From Neoarius graeffei (Eukaryota; Chordata; Actinopteri; Siluriformes; Ariidae): a stretch of DNA of 64,000 bases. Positions 8,954 to 20,437 of the stretch are shown in pieces. The stretch covers positions 7,506,878 to 7,570,877 of the forward strand of contig NC_083582.1 of the NCBI RefSeq assembly GCF_027579695.1. The letters are read 5' to 3'. Position 1 is the first letter of the stretch, and each line of letters begins with the position of its first letter. Both the position numbers and the translations under genes were made by a program. The notes under the pieces were generated by a model. That model saw nothing but the letters and a program-made list of their open reading frames with translations, was not told the origin of the DNA and did not search any database.

Positions 8954-10510
8954 CTGGTAGAGAGGGAGACAGACAGGCGGGTAGTGTGAGAGACAGGGGG
9001 ACAGGTCAACAGACAGAGATGGGTAGAGAGGGAGACAGATCGATAGGGAGACAGACAGAGAAGGGTAGACAGTGACACAGGCAGACAGACACAGCAGGGT
9101 AGAGAGTGACCTAGACTGGTAGAGAGGGAGACAGGTAGACCGACAGAAGGGTAGACAGTGACACAGACAAGTAGAGAGAGTGAGGCAGCTAGACAGACGG
9201 AGACGAGTAGTGAGAGAGACAGGGACACAGGTAGACAGACGGAGACAGGTACAGAGTGACACAGACGGGTAGAGAGTGAGACAGGTAGATGAAGGCGGGT
9301 AGAGAGTGAGACAGATAGATGAAGATGGGTAGAGAGTGAGACAGGTAGACCGATGGAGAATGGTAGAGAGTGACAGATGGGTCGAGTGTGAGACAGGGAC
9401 ACAGCTCGAGAGATGGAGAGCGAGGGAGACAGACAGGTAGAGTGCGAGACAGGGACATGGGTAGACAGACGGAGATGGGTACAGGGTGACACAGATGGGT
9501 AGAGAGTGAGACAGGTAGATGAAGGCAGGTAGAGAGTGAGACAGGTGGACAGCTGGAGAAGGGTAGAGTGACAGATGGGTAGAGAGTGAGACAGATAGAT
9601 GAAGATGGGTAGAGAGTGAGAAAGGTAGACAGATGGAGGGTAGAGAGTGAGACAGGTAGACAGATGGAGGGTAGAGAGTGAAACAGGTAGACGGATGGAG
9701 GGTAGAGAGAGACAGGTAGACGGATGGAGGAGGGTAGAGAGTGCCACAGATGGGTAGAGAGTGAGTCAGGTGGACAGCTGGAGAAGGGTAGAGTGACAGA
9801 TGGGTAGAGAGTGAGACAGATAGATGAAGATGGGTAGAGAGTGAGAAAGGTAGACAGATGGAGGGTAGAGAGTGAGACAGGTAGACAGATGGAGGGTAGA
9901 GAGTGAAACAGGTAGACGGATGGAGGGTAGAGAGAGACAGGTAGACGGATGGAGGAGGGTAGAGAGTGCCACAGATGGGTAGAGAGTGAGACAGGTAGAC
10001 GGATGGAGGAGGGTAGAGAGTGCCACAGATGGGTAGAGAGTGAGACAGGTAGACGGATGGAGGAGGGTAGAGAGTGCCACAGATGGGTAGAGAGTGAGAC
10101 AGGTAGACGGATGGAGGAGGGTAGAGAGTGCCACAGATGGGTAGAGAGTGAGACAGGTAGACGGATGGAGGAGGGTAGAGAGTGCCACAGATGGGTAGAG
10201 AGTGAGACAGGTAGATGGATGGAGGAGGGTAGAGAGTGCCACAGATGGGTAGAGAGTGAGACAGGTAGACGGATGGAGGAGGGTAGAGAGTGCCACAGAT
10301 GGGTAGAGAGTGAGACAGGTAGACGGATGGAGGAGGGTAGAGAGTGCCACAGATGGGTAGAGAGTGAGACAGGTAGACGGATGGAGGAGGGTAGAGAGTG
10401 CCACAGATGGGTAGAGAGTGAGACAGGTAGACGGATGGAGGAGGGTAGAGAGTGCCACAGATGGGTAGAGAGTGAGACAGGTAGACGGATGGAGGAGGGT
10501 AGAGAGTGAG
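8954..10510. repeat. Minisatellite inside the Tc1 element, 54-bp core unit
   Basis: The array is built from GTAGAGAGTGAGACAGGTAGA-type segments. Between 9949 and 10509 about ten near-identical 54-bp units occur, each with GGATGGAGGAGGGTAGAGAG and GCCACAGATGGG. Between 9544 and 9993 a longer 225-bp unit is duplicated (GGTGGACAGCTGGAG at 9544 and 9769). The part nearest 8954 is the most degenerate. Unit lengths divisible by three give long open frames on both strands; these are by-products. The array is flanked by two copies of a 32-34-bp Tc1 segment (8922-8953 and 10511-10544). Confidence 0.9.
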
Positions 10511-10773
10511 GAAACCCCAGGAAGGAGATCTCAGCAGTTTCTGAAATGCTCAAACCGACACCCACGCCACAGTGAAAGAAAGAAAGTCACACTGTGAGAT
10601 CACGATTTTTCCCGTTCTGATGTTTGAAGGTTGTGAGCATTAACTGAACCTCGTGATTTGTATCGGCGTGATTTGACGCGTCGTGCTGCTGGCGAGGGAT
10701 CGGCTGATTACACAACTGCAGAGAACAGCAGGTGGATGTAGGGCTGTTCCTAATAAAGTGGCCTGTAAGTGTA

Positions 10774-12615
10774 GCTTACAGGATGTCTACAGGTCATGAA
10801 ACCGTTTTTCCGAAAGGGTTTTTCTCAGCCGCTTGATAAACTCGTACTGAAGCTGCAGCTTAAAGTGATTAGAGTTCATCATGTTTTATGTAGATTCCAG
10901 AATATTTGAACAAGTAAGACGTTTTTAAAAATTTGACGATTGAACCTTTCCTGATCTAAAACCAGTCTTTAGTCGCTGGTTTCTTTGGTTGGTGCTTAAT
11001 TTGTTATCGTGCAGAAATTTGTACGAAAAAGCAGTTTGATCAAGAAATCTTACAGAAAGCGAATAGCGTTTTAAATTTCAGTTCGTCAGCCGCTATTTTG
11101 AGTTTCTGCTTCATGATGAGCGCCGCCATCTTGAAACATCGTCACGGAATCGCAGCTCTCGAGCAGGAATTATGAGCGTTCAAACGGATCTTTCCTACTG
11201 GGAAGTTTGAAACTTCCCACTCTGTTATGAACATGGAGGGGAAAAACAAAACAAAACAGCATTTGAAGCCCACCACGCTTTTATCAGCATCAGGAAACCG
11301 AAGCTAACCGAAGTGAAAATGGAGCAACATGTTGACGAGAGAACTCCGGAGCAAATAGTGATCCAGCGATCAGATTTTTCCAGAATAAAACACACTTTAA
11401 ATGATTTAAGCTCTTGAAATTTTTTTTTCTTTAACAAATGTAAATTACAATTTAAAAAAAAAAAAAAAAAAGACAAACATGGCAGACGACATCTGATTGG
11501 TTCTCGGAGAAACCAAGACTGCGTTTTGACACCAGTAGTTGTACAGAGTGATTGATTGAATATAAATATTTCACTGCTGATCATTTTCAATAAATTGTGA
11601 TGTTCATGTGTGGATCGGAGAAGAAAATCAGACACTTCACATGTAACGATAATTGTTCACGACCAGCCTGAAATCGGGGCCCCTTTTGCGGTCCCGTAAA
11701 CTGATTTTCCTGTAGTGTGGTTCAGGACTTGAACAAAATGTCAGCTGGAATAAAAGGCAGCTGGTTTGATTCCCTGCGTTCTTGCTTTAGAAGTCAGCAC
11801 AAGGAAATGGTTTAAGAGCTGTTTTAAAATCAGCGATACGTCACAACGTTGCCAAGATACGCCAACGGTCTGTTAAACTCGACGGTCTATTTAGCCCAGA
11901 GTAAATATTACACCGCTGCTTCTTACTTTAAAAAAAAAAAAAAAAAAAAGAAGTGGGGAAAAAAGTGTACAGTATGAAGGATTCTTTTAGTTCTGTATTA
12001 GCTGTGCTTTATATACAGGATGTCTACAGGTCATTAAAGCTCTTAATTTATCGGAATTAATATTTTATTAAATAAGAACCGATTAAATTGCCCCGAGTTG
12101 TGTATATAATATGAACAGGCGGCTAGCGTTAGCTACCGGTCACTGTGATTGATTGATTTATTTATTTTTAAAATAAGAGACACTATAAATTTAATACATC
12201 AGACATGATGGGAAACATCTTACGGAAGGAATAAAACACCGTGTGTCATGCTGTTCTAGGAAAATAATCAACAACAGGGCGGTGTGATGGTGAGCTGTAA
12301 TATGATACGTGAATAATATAAAATGTTTAAAACGGTCTGATTCAGTACTAGTGTGTGAGTGTGTCCTTGGGCACTGGGATAAGGAAGAAAACCGTGTGTG
12401 TGTTGGTATGGAGAACCTCTCTTTGAGCTCGCTCAAGGATTTCAGTGTAACCTGACCCACTGAGATCTTTCTCATGTGCTGCCTAATATCTAGAGAACAT
12501 GGCTGCACGCACACACACCCGCTCTACACAAAGAGTCTTTATAAAGCCGGTGACCTCGGTCAGCAGGAGCAAATATGCAAACAGGCTTCTAAACTCTTCA
12601 GCCACTCTATACACT
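10774..12615. other. Non-coding interval with scattered A runs
   Basis: I see no supported gene here. CAGGATGTCTACAGGTCAT occurs twice (about 10779 and 12018), so part of one interspersed repeat is present in both places. Homopolymer A runs lie at about 11453-11470 and 11931-11949. An open frame on the minus strand at 11225-11635 has no recognisable motif and was not called. Confidence 0.4.
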
Positions 12616-12636
12616 CCTCTCTCTCTCTCTCTCTCT
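12616..12636. repeat. (CT)n microsatellite
   Basis: A pure CT run of about ten units followed by GTGT. Confidence 0.9.
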
Positions 12637-13326
12637 GTGTTTAAGAAGCGAACAGACCCTCCATGGTCTCACAGCCTGTTTACACTGCATGTTTGTGGAA
12701 AACTGAATATTTCATGAAAGGTTTGTGAAACGTTTCTTTAAAACCTGCAGGAATTTCTACTTCCTGGTCAGATGATCGGTCGTCCGATATACTGCGATAT
12801 ACAAAATGAATAACCTTATTATTAACATTCCCTGAGGTGCATTCAAGAGGTGGGTGTCTGAGTTCCAGGTGTTCCTGAGTGAACAAGGGCGGAGCTGCAG
12901 CCAAATTTATTCAGCCAATCTTTTTTTTTTTTCCCTTTAGCATGGAATACTACTGAACATAATAACTGACGTTTGTCAGCATTGGCTAGGCTAGTCAGCT
13001 ACCGAAGCACAGCACTGTGATAAAATTAACCCGTGGATTAGCTAATGCCATCTCTCAACAGTAGCTATAAAACACCTAGCTAGTCTGGGGCTTCCTCCAT
13101 CCAGTTGTAGGCCTCTTCCATTCTTAGCAGCTGTGGCGAAGCAAGAGAACAGTCACCTTGTCCTGCCTTGAACCCAGGTCTATAGGGTACCAAACCCGCC
13201 CCCTGACCACAATGCCAAAGAGCCAGGCTCGTTGGTATGGCAGTGAGAGCACATACTCAACTGTAGTGACGGGCGCTCCGTCACAGCAGCTATGCTAAGG
13301 ATTCTAATGTCCGGACAGGGGTGTCT

Positions 13327-13353
13327 TCCATCCATCCATCCATCCATCCATCC
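13327..13353. repeat. (CATC)n microsatellite
   Basis: About six to seven consecutive CATC units in otherwise non-repetitive sequence. Confidence 0.9.
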
Positions 13354-13359
13354 TTGGAC

Positions 13360-13551
13360 ATTACATTAATGGCATTTAGCAAATGCTCTTATTCAGAGTA
13401 ACATACAGCACACCCAGAGCAGCCTGGGTAGCAGTAGCTGGTTAGGTGCCTCGCTCAAAGGCACTTTAGCCATTCCTGCTGGTCCAACAAACCAGCAACC
13501 TTTTGGTCCCAAAGCTGCTTCTCTAACCATTAGGCCATTGTTTCCCCATCT
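13360..13551 (-). mobile_element. tRNA-derived SINE fragment (minus strand)
   Basis: Read on the minus strand, the sequence begins with an A-box-like TGGCCTAATGGTTAG, then GAGAAGCAGCTTTGGGACC and a decayed B-box region (GGTTTGTTGGACC), then GGCACCTAACCAG. It ends in GCATTTGCTAAATGCC. This is the layout of a widespread fish SINE whose body is known from many species. The B box is degraded, so this is an old copy. Confidence 0.55.
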
Positions 13552-13880
13552 AGCCTGGGGCTTCCGAAGTCTTGCTGGAGGCATGGATTTTGTCCAGTCC
13601 TATCTAGCCTGGGGTGTCACCCATCCAGACTTGGGCCATTTCCCTCTAGTCATTCCATCAAGTCTAGGGCTTCTAATGTCCAGCCTGGGGTATGTTCTGT
13701 CCAGTATTGGGTCTTTTCACTCAGTTTCTCTGTAGAGTCTGGGGTTTATAACTTCCAGCCTGGGGCCATTTCCATCAAGTCTGAGGTATTTATTAATCCA
13801 GCCCACCATCCAGATTATACCCTCCAGGGCTTGGGATTTCTCTAGCTTCTGTTATTTTTTTCTATCCAGCTTAGGGTTTC
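13552..13880. repeat. Degenerate minisatellite, CCTGGGGCTTCT type, cluster 1
   Basis: Imperfect units of about 25-45 bases contain CTAGCCTGGGG, CCAGCCTGGGGT or similar cores separated by TTCTGTCCATC-like sequence. The same loose unit recurs in three other clusters to 23.5 kb. Confidence 0.6.
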
Positions 13881-14189
13881 AAAACTGTCCTTGTGGAAAT
13901 GTTGACTGTTATAAATCTGGTTTTGATTATACAGTTAAATGAAACACAAGTTGAGATAAAATCATGAAATATTTAGCCTATCATTTCAGTTTACCAAAGT
14001 GCTGATTAAAGCAGGATATTCTTGACCGAGTGGGATAGAAGAGTATGGTAGGCTGCATCCTGAATCACTTACAGATGACTTCCTCCCTACTTCAAGGAGT
14101 GGGGGGAAAATAAAGACCCCCACACATACACACACTGGCCAATGTTAAAGGAATGGTACAGTGAAAAACCAAATGTACAATGTTCCCTT

Positions 14190-14620
14190 GAATGATTCTT
14201 GGATGCAGGTGTCCAGATTGGAGCGTCTTTCATTCCATTGTCCATTGTGGAGGTTCTTCTATCCACATGGCCATCCTGGGACTTCTTGTATTCAACCATC
14301 CAGTCTGAAGCTTCTTCCGTCCCATCGTCCAACCTTGGGTAGCTTCGATCCAGACTTTCAGTCTAGGGTTTCTTCTATTCAACCATCCATTCTTGTACTT
14401 CTTCCATCCAGCTGTCCTGCCTGAGGTACGTTCCAGACATCCATTCAGGGGCTTTGGCCATTCAGACACCCTGTGTAGGCCTGTTTTGAGCCAGCAATCC
14501 AGTTTGGGGTTTGTTTGAACCACAGGTCCAGCCTGGGAATTCTTCCATCCAGCCATCCAACCTCAGGCTTTTTCAACCAAGATCTTCAGCCTGGAGCTTC
14601 TCTCTCATGTACAGCCCGCT
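14190..14620. repeat. Degenerate minisatellite, CCTGGGGCTTCT type, cluster 2
   Basis: Repeated TTCTTCCATCCAGCC and CCATCC/CCAGCC cores alternate with GGGGCTT/GGGTTTCTTC. Unit length varies from about 25 to 40 bases. Open frames here come from the repeat and are not genes. Confidence 0.6.
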
Positions 14621-14659
14621 ACAGCCTGTATAGCCATTTATCTGCTGGACAGATGACCT

Positions 14660-15240
14660 GATTATTTGCCTACAAAGAGTTCATGGTTGCCACAATGACC
14701 ATGAGATGCCCTGGACTTGTGGTGACAAAACATGCTCAAATCTTGCACCACCATGCTTGAAAAGTGGGCATGAGGTGTTTGTGGTGATATGCCATATTTG
14801 GCTTTCACAAACATGGTGCTCTGCATGATCTCCAATTTTATCTCATCTGTCCAAAGGACAATTGTCTGAGGAAATATTGAGGTTTCTTTAGCTGTAACAT
14901 CGCAAACCTTGCAAAAGATGCTTTTTCCTGTTGAACCTTCCATAAAAGCCATAATCGTAAAGTCTTTTTCTCATAATAGTGTCATAAATGTCAACATTTA
15001 ATATCTTTCTCTGAAGCCTGGAGATCCCTTTTGTCTTCTTTCTCGGATCATCAAATGGTTTGACATCCACTCCTGGGGCAGACTCCTGGGGAAGCGTTCT
15101 TGACCATTCTCCATTTCTTAAGAATCCTTCTCACTGTAGAGTGATGGATTTGAAAGTGAAAACCCTCCCCAGCCTGATATGGGGCAACTCCGAGATCATT
15201 GCTCCTGTCTGCAAATTACCTCGTTAATTGATATGGAAGC
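14660..15240 (-). pseudogene. Degenerate Tc1-like transposase
   Basis: The minus strand retains a DNA-binding piece (TIMRKRLYDYGFYGR, FNRKKHLL) and the start of the catalytic domain (VLWTDEIKLE with the first catalytic Asp, then in a shifted frame a HKHLMPTFKHGGA block). Stops and frame changes are frequent, and no second Asp or Glu motif was found. Upstream sequence (TTCTCACTGTAGAGTGATG) matches the coding region for the first helix-turn-helix. It is a different Tc1 family from the copies at 24.3 and 58.9 kb. Confidence 0.6.
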
Positions 15241-15397
15241 TTTAAGGTGTACTTATGTTTTTACACATGGCTTATACAATAAGGGAAGAAGAGAGAGAGG
15301 GATGCCCCATACGGCACTACAAAGACCAGCTCAAACAAACCCTGAAAAAGACCAACATTAGTCAGGAGACCTGGGATGTTCAAGCAGCTGACCGCAA

Positions 15398-16040
15398 GTC
15401 AGTTTATTTGTATAGCGCTTTTAACAACAGACGTTGTCACAAATCAGTGTTAGAAAAAAAAAGACTTTAAACATATGAGCTAATTTTATCCCTAATAAAT
15501 TGATTTATCCCTGATGAGCAAGCTTGAGGCGACGGTGGCGAGGAAAAACTCCCTCAAACGAAACAAGGAAGAAACCTCAAGAGGAACCAGACTCAAAAGG
15601 GAACCCATCCTCATCTGGGTGAGAACAGATAGTGTGATTATAAATAACTCACTTCTATAACAGTGTCCTATCTAGTCACCAGGAAATTCATTATAGTTTT
15701 AGCATGAAGTCTGTTTTGTTGAAGTTACCAACCGTTCTTTGATGGAGACTTGAGTGCAAAACTGTTCATGACAACTGCAGTCCTACAGTTATCATAGTGA
15801 TCGTAGTCCTAAACCATCGGAGCAAAACTGTAAGTGTCCAGAGCATCTTCTAAGTGGCCATCTTTTTTGACCGTCCATATGGGGCCGTCCTCCACAGGAG
15901 CGATGTGACGAGAACTTAGTCCAGCCAGAAGTAGGGCATCAGGATGGATCAGGGAGGTCCGGAGACCAGATGATGTCAGCGTCACTGGTGTCTCAGGATT
16001 GATGTGTAACTCGACAGAGAGAGACAGACAGAGGCAAAGA
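15398..16040. repeat. Interspersed fish repeat with TATAGCGCTTTTAACAA head
   Basis: The stretch starts TTTATTTGTATAGCGCTTTT and continues through CACAAATCAGTG, GAGGCGACGGTGGCGAGG, AAAAACTCCCT, GAGGAACCAGACTC and CATCCTCATCTGGGTGA. This series of motifs is a familiar dispersed repeat of teleost genomes. It encodes nothing recognisable. The class (SINE-like or LINE tail) is not settled from the sequence. Confidence 0.6.
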
Positions 16041-16539
16041 GAGACACACCATTTCAGGTGGTGTTGAGCTATTTGAGAATGACCACCGGAGAAATGAAGA
16101 GATCAAATCAACGAGAGAGACGGAAGATCCATCAAGCCCAACCACGACCACCGCCAACTTTGCAGTGCCGTGCATGCGGCCATATGTTCCATGCGAGGAT
16201 CAGCTTTATTAGTCACCAACGATATAAACACAACAGATAAGAGGGAAGAAACTGAATACTCGGAAATGAATAAACGCCTACTACTATGAGTACGACTAGA
16301 CAACAAGGGCTGATTTGTTTTCAGGTTGTCCATCCAGCCCTTTGCGGTTCTCATCGTTGTGATATCATTCAGAGAATATCATATGATTTTGGCATCGATG
16401 CGAATATGGTCAAGGTAAATTTGAAAAGTATGAGGTCGTATTAATAACTGGAAGGACTAGAAGAATGCATCGCCACCGGTGTCAATTTCTACTTGTTTGG
16501 TAAATAAACGAGACCGTCAATGATGGCGTAGCTCACTCT

Positions 16540-16670
16540 GACCCTGTGAGAAATCAAATCTGGGTAGAAGTTCCCCTACCTTCACGCCGGAAGGAATCAA
16601 AATCGGTGAAGAATTGAGGGAGAAGAAGCGATTTGTGTGGAAACAGCTTGTTAGGGATTGATTGATTAAT
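16540..16670. repeat. Interspersed repeat unit with GAGAAGAAGCGATTT, copy 1
   Basis: The motifs TGGGTAGAAG, AATCAAAATCGGTGAAGAATT and GAGAAGAAGCGATTT recur at 17095-17200 on the far side of the SINE. Both are copies of the same fish repeat. Confidence 0.6.
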
Positions 16671-16690
16671 TAGTCCATATCGTCGTCATG

Positions 16691-17069
16691 GGCGGCACGG
16701 TGGTGTAGTGGTTAGCGCTGTCGCCTCACAGCAAGAAGGTCCGGGTTCGAGCCCCGTGGCCGGCGAGAGCCTTTCTGTGCGGAGTTTGCATGTTCTCCCC
16801 GTGTCCGCGTGGGTTTCCTCCGGGTGCTCCGGTTTCCCCCACAGTCCAAAGACATGCAGGTTAGGTTAACTGGTGACTCTAAATTGAGCGTAGGTGTGAA
16901 TGTGAGTGTGAATGGTTGTCTGTGTCTATGTGTCAGCCCTGTGATGACCTGGCGACTTGTCCAGGGTGAACCCCGCCTTTCGCCCGTAGTCAGCTGGGAT
17001 AGGCTCCAGCTCGCCTGCGACCCTGTAGAACAGGATAAAGCGGCTAGAGATAATGAGATGAGATGAGAT
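16691..17069 (+). mobile_element. V-SINE, full length, copy 1
   Basis: A tRNA-derived head carries an A box (TGGTGTAGTGG) and B box (GGTTCGAGCCC). It is followed by the conserved V-SINE core (GAGTTTGCATGTTCTCC, GTGGGTTTCCTCCGGGTG, AGTCCAAAGACATGCAGG), a body and a GAGAT-rich tail. It would be transcribed by RNA polymerase III and moved by a partner LINE. No clear target duplication is visible for this copy, unlike the other three. Confidence 0.9.
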
Positions 17070-17084
17070 CATCATCATTAATTG

Positions 17085-17260
17085 CAATTATGCAAATTTG
17101 GGTAGAAGCTACAGTATATGCACCCCAGGCAGACCAACCTTCCTGCCAAAAAGAATAAAAATCGGTGACAAATTGAAAGAGAAGAAGCGATTTTTGTGAA
17201 ATGTGGATGACGGACGATGGATGACGGACGGACGGCAGACAACACATGATGGCATGAGCT
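17085..17260. repeat. Interspersed repeat unit with GAGAAGAAGCGATTT, copy 2
   Basis: This shares TGGGTAGAAG, AAAAATCGGTGACAAATTG and GAGAAGAAGCGATTTTTGTG with copy 1. It ends in GATGACGGACGGACGG-type sequence, also typical of this fish repeat. Confidence 0.6.
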
Positions 17261-18129
17261 AATAATGACACAGTCGGATTTACGTGCTGTTTGTTCCCTC
17301 GTGTTAGATTTACTTTCATGTCCAGATGAAGACCAGATGACGTTTTATTAGGTCTGGATATACAAAAACCACCATAATACAAGTGGAATTGAAAGAGGGT
17401 GTCCTTTCTTTTTCTCATCACTGTATTTTTGGAAAAAGAGTGTTTTATTACTCGCTAGATATGTAAGGTATTAGCATCATAGCAAGACGCAAATGGCGGA
17501 ATGTAGCATGTTGAGCTGCGAGTCGTTTAATCGTTGCAGTTTGGGGATCTCTGCGGAGAACAAGTGCTCTCGAGGGTGTAACCTGACACTCTTTATATGT
17601 CTGTGTCTCGCACACATCCACCCACACATGCTGCTTTCCTCTGCGCCGGAGGTCTGTGGTGGGTGTGTGGTCGTGTCGTGTCAGTGTATCGCACGGCTGA
17701 AATGATAATGTAGCATTTTCAATGCTACGTCACACACTGCGACATTCAGACCGGAGATCAGTGTGGAACAGAGCTGCGTTATTGTCTGCGTTTAACCTTC
17801 CTGCAGCGCTCACAACCGTACTGATGTTCTGTCTCATCACCCACACACCATCTGCTTGACTTTTCCAGCAGTATTAAAGTAACTTTTTTTGCATGAAAAC
17901 AGAGATGCAAAGTTCTTTCTCAGGCTCGTGGATCATCCTGATGGAAAGTAGAAATGAAATTAGAGATAGAGATGGAGGAAACATGGATACATATTAGTGT
18001 CCTAAATAGGGAACAGAATCATTCTTTCTTTTTTTTACAAGTAGTGGAAGCTTATTTTCTTTAAGACCGACCTAATTATGAGTTTCTTAAACTTTAAATC
18101 ATCCAAAAAACATCTGAAATCTAATATCC
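17261..18129. other. Non-coding interval
   Basis: No coding region, RNA or transposon end is supported here. Short open frames exist on both strands without recognisable motifs. Confidence 0.4.
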
Positions 18130-18700
18130 GGGGTTTCTTTTTGTCAGCCTGGAGTATTATCTGTCCATGCTGAGGAGGTCTGTTGGTCAGCCTGGGGCCT
18201 CCACATCACTGACCACCCTGTAGGCGTTCTTCTCTCCAGCCCGAGGCTTCTTCTGCTCAGCTTGACATATCTAATGCCCATCCTGGAGCCTCCACTCCAC
18301 TTGCTGTCTTCTTGCCAGCTTGGGGTCTTTTCTGTCCATGCTGGGGGTCTCCACACCACTAGCCAATCTGTGGATGTTCTTCCTTCCAGTCTTCATCTAT
18401 CCATCATAGGGCCTGTTTTTCCTGCATACAGCCTCCACTCTACCAGCTACTTCAGGGCTTCTTCTGTGGCATCCAATCCACTATCTAGACTGGAGCTTGT
18501 TTTGTCTAACCTCAGGTTTCTTCTATCCATCCTGGGGCTTCTTTATTCCAACCTAGGTCCAGGTGGGGACTTTTCCATCCATCCTGGAGCCTCCACTTCG
18601 CTATCTAACCTGGGGCTTCTTTTGACCAGCCTTTGGTCTTTTATATTTTTTATTCTTCTCTCCATTCAGCAGGCTCTTTTTCTCAAGCCTTTTTCTGTTT
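18130..18700. repeat. Degenerate minisatellite, CCTGGGGCTTCT type, cluster 3
   Basis: Variants of CAGCCTGGGGCCTCCAC and CATCCTGGGGCTTCTT recur about every 30-50 bases with TTCTGTCC spacers. The frame 18262-18702 is a by-product of the repeat. Confidence 0.6.
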
Positions 18701-19198
18701 AGAGACTTCTAATGTGACCTCTTCTTCTGTTGTACGCACTAACATGGTTTTGCATCAGAGGAATCTTTTAAATTATAGCACGAAAGGAAACAACATCTGA
18801 CCCTAAAATGACCGTACACTGTAGCAGGTTCTTCTGTGTGTCCTTCTGGGGAAACCTCTGAATGTTACCTATCTATATACGACATACGGTAGAACCAACA
18901 ACAGAGTGTTTCGCTGTCAGAAAAGGTGTTATGTAGGACTGTTTCGGAAAGCTGAAATCCTTTAATTCTGTGAAGAACCTTTTGAAGAACACATTTGTTT
19001 CTCAGTGTGTTAACTGGAGAAGTGTGAGGAGAGATACTAGCTCTAACTTCTTAAGACTTAGAACCCATCAGGTGCTTCACATTTAGCTTCTTGGTATTTA
19101 GTGGACTCATTAAAAATGTTTCTTTGAGGCTTCATCGGTAATGGACCTAAGGCAGGCAGTAATATTCTGGGGAAAAAATCAGAATTTCTGACATTTAA

Positions 19199-20433
19199 AG
19201 GTCCCATGGCATGAAATTTTCACTTTCTGAGGTTTTTTAACGTTAAAATGAGTTCCTCTGACCTTCTTAAGTCACCCCAGTGGCTAGAAATTTCATAATG
19301 TGTAAACCAAACTATGCCCAACATTTGAGAATGGCGCGTCAAAACGGCGCGTTGATGAGCTCTTCCCTTTACTACGTCAGCAAGGGAGATGATCCCCACG
19401 CCCCCCCTCTGGACTCCCACCCACTTGTAGTGAGGAGACCATAGAGGACACAACAACATGGCATCACCTAAGCGAGCGAAACATGGAAGTTGCGCTGTAC
19501 ATGGATGTGACAACACAGAAAAGAGTCTGTTTTTACTGCCGACGGGAGAGCCCCTGAAGACGCAGTGGCTTAATTTTATTTACTTCAATAATACGCCGTC
19601 GAGTCTACCTAAGACGGTGTATGTTTGTCAGAAGCATTTTCCTGAGGAATGTTTCCACAACTTGGGACAGTACAGGGCAGGTTTTGCACATCAACTGTCA
19701 CTGAAGCCTGGGTCCGTACCAAGCATCCCTGCCGCATCAGCCACAAACACCGAACAAGTAAGTGTATAACGGGTCGTTTTGCTGTGTTTTAAAATCGGTG
19801 CGTTAGCCTAGCAATGGCTACATTAGCTGTGCAGCTAACCGCTTCCTGCAGTTAGCCAGGTAATCTGCGCTACAAAACTAAAGAGCATGCAGCATGCTCT
19901 GTTAAACTGAGTTTAGTCTGGAAATTGACTGTAACTCATGAGCTTATGTTTGACTATTGCTCCGCAATGCATGTCTTCTGTTGGATAAGCGATATGTTGC
20001 TGTAGTTGCTGCTTCTATCCTCTTTGGTTATGGAGTGCGTGTTCAAGCCTAGGGTATTATACGTTCATAAACTACCACTCCGAACACTCTCACACTCTGT
20101 TCTCTGTGTCACGTTGAGTTTACAAAAGGAGTCCGAGGGAGAACGGGGTTTTGTCTTAGCAGCGTGGCTACAGGCGCTGATAGCAGCACGTATGTGTGTG
20201 CGCAGCTTGGTCAAGCCCCTCCCCCTCCCCCCATGGCCCACCCTCTACCCTTCCCCGCCTCCTGCTTCTCATTAGCAAAACGACGCACTGGGAAAAGCGC
20301 TGAAATGGGGCTTTCTCCCAGGAGGCTATATCTACGTGCCGAGGGTTCATTTCGAGAAAGGCTGCGGATATAACATCCAGAAGCCTCCACGAGCCCGTTT
20401 AAAGCATCAACAAACCACCATGCCATGGAACCT
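19199..20433 (+). mobile_element. Kolobok-like element, copy 2 (TTAA target duplication)
   Basis: The ends AGGTCCCATGGCATG (19199) and CATGCCATGGAACCT (to 20433, one mismatch) are flanked by TTAA at 19195-19198 and 20434-20437. It is inverted relative to copy 1 and lacks that copy's internal duplication. Just after the THAP exon's splice donor it keeps intron-like sequence, but no DDE exon follows, so it is non-autonomous. Confidence 0.75.
19458..19757 (+). CDS. THAP zinc-finger exon of a Kolobok element
   Basis: From an ATG at 19458 the frame is open for 100 codons up to a good splice donor (CAA|GTAAGT at 19758). The C2CH ligands fit the THAP pattern exactly: C12-x4-C17, x39, C57-x2-H60. 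LFLLP follows the second Cys and a GSVPSIP box (about 85-91) resembles the AVPTIF motif that ends THAP domains. THAP domains bind the ends of P and Kolobok elements. This exon would have been spliced to a transposase that is not present here. It is intact as a finger but probably has no complete protein product. A host THAP gene is unlikely because it lies between transposon ends. Confidence 0.7.
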
Positions 20434-20437
20434 TTAA

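Larger units (their letters stand above)
8591..10771 (-). mobile_element. Tc1-like element with an internal minisatellite
   Basis: The ends read CGGCCACTTTAACAGGAACA near 8599 and TTCCTAATAAAGTGGCC near 10747, with TA at 8589-8590 and 10772-10773. These are the ends of a common fish Tc1 family. The minus strand encodes pieces of its transposase on both sides of the repeat array: ISETAE near 10540, then after the array SHTTVSRVY, EWCGKQK and RQFCGW near 8850-8920, and ITTLYNR, EQKSIS near 8700. The catalytic DDE part is deleted, with terminal sequence following directly at about 8640. The element would be about 0.6 kb without the array. Confidence 0.75.

Noticed and set aside
9189-10565. 458-residue Ser/Leu/Pro-rich open frame, minus strand
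   Set aside because: It is produced by the 54-bp minisatellite; other frames of both strands are open as well. Only the first 20 or so residues are genuine (Tc1 transposase remnant).
11225-11635. 136-residue minus-strand frame
   Set aside because: A Phe/Lys run from a homopolymer sits in the middle, with no motif, splice signal or similarity to known families that I can see.
16740-16770. Functional tRNA gene
   Set aside because: The A and B boxes are those of a V-SINE head; the sequence does not fold into a complete tRNA and the same head recurs in all SINE copies.
19458-19769. Host THAP-domain gene
   Set aside because: The exon sits between matching transposon ends with TTAA duplications and has a sister copy in the same kind of element, so it is a transposon exon.
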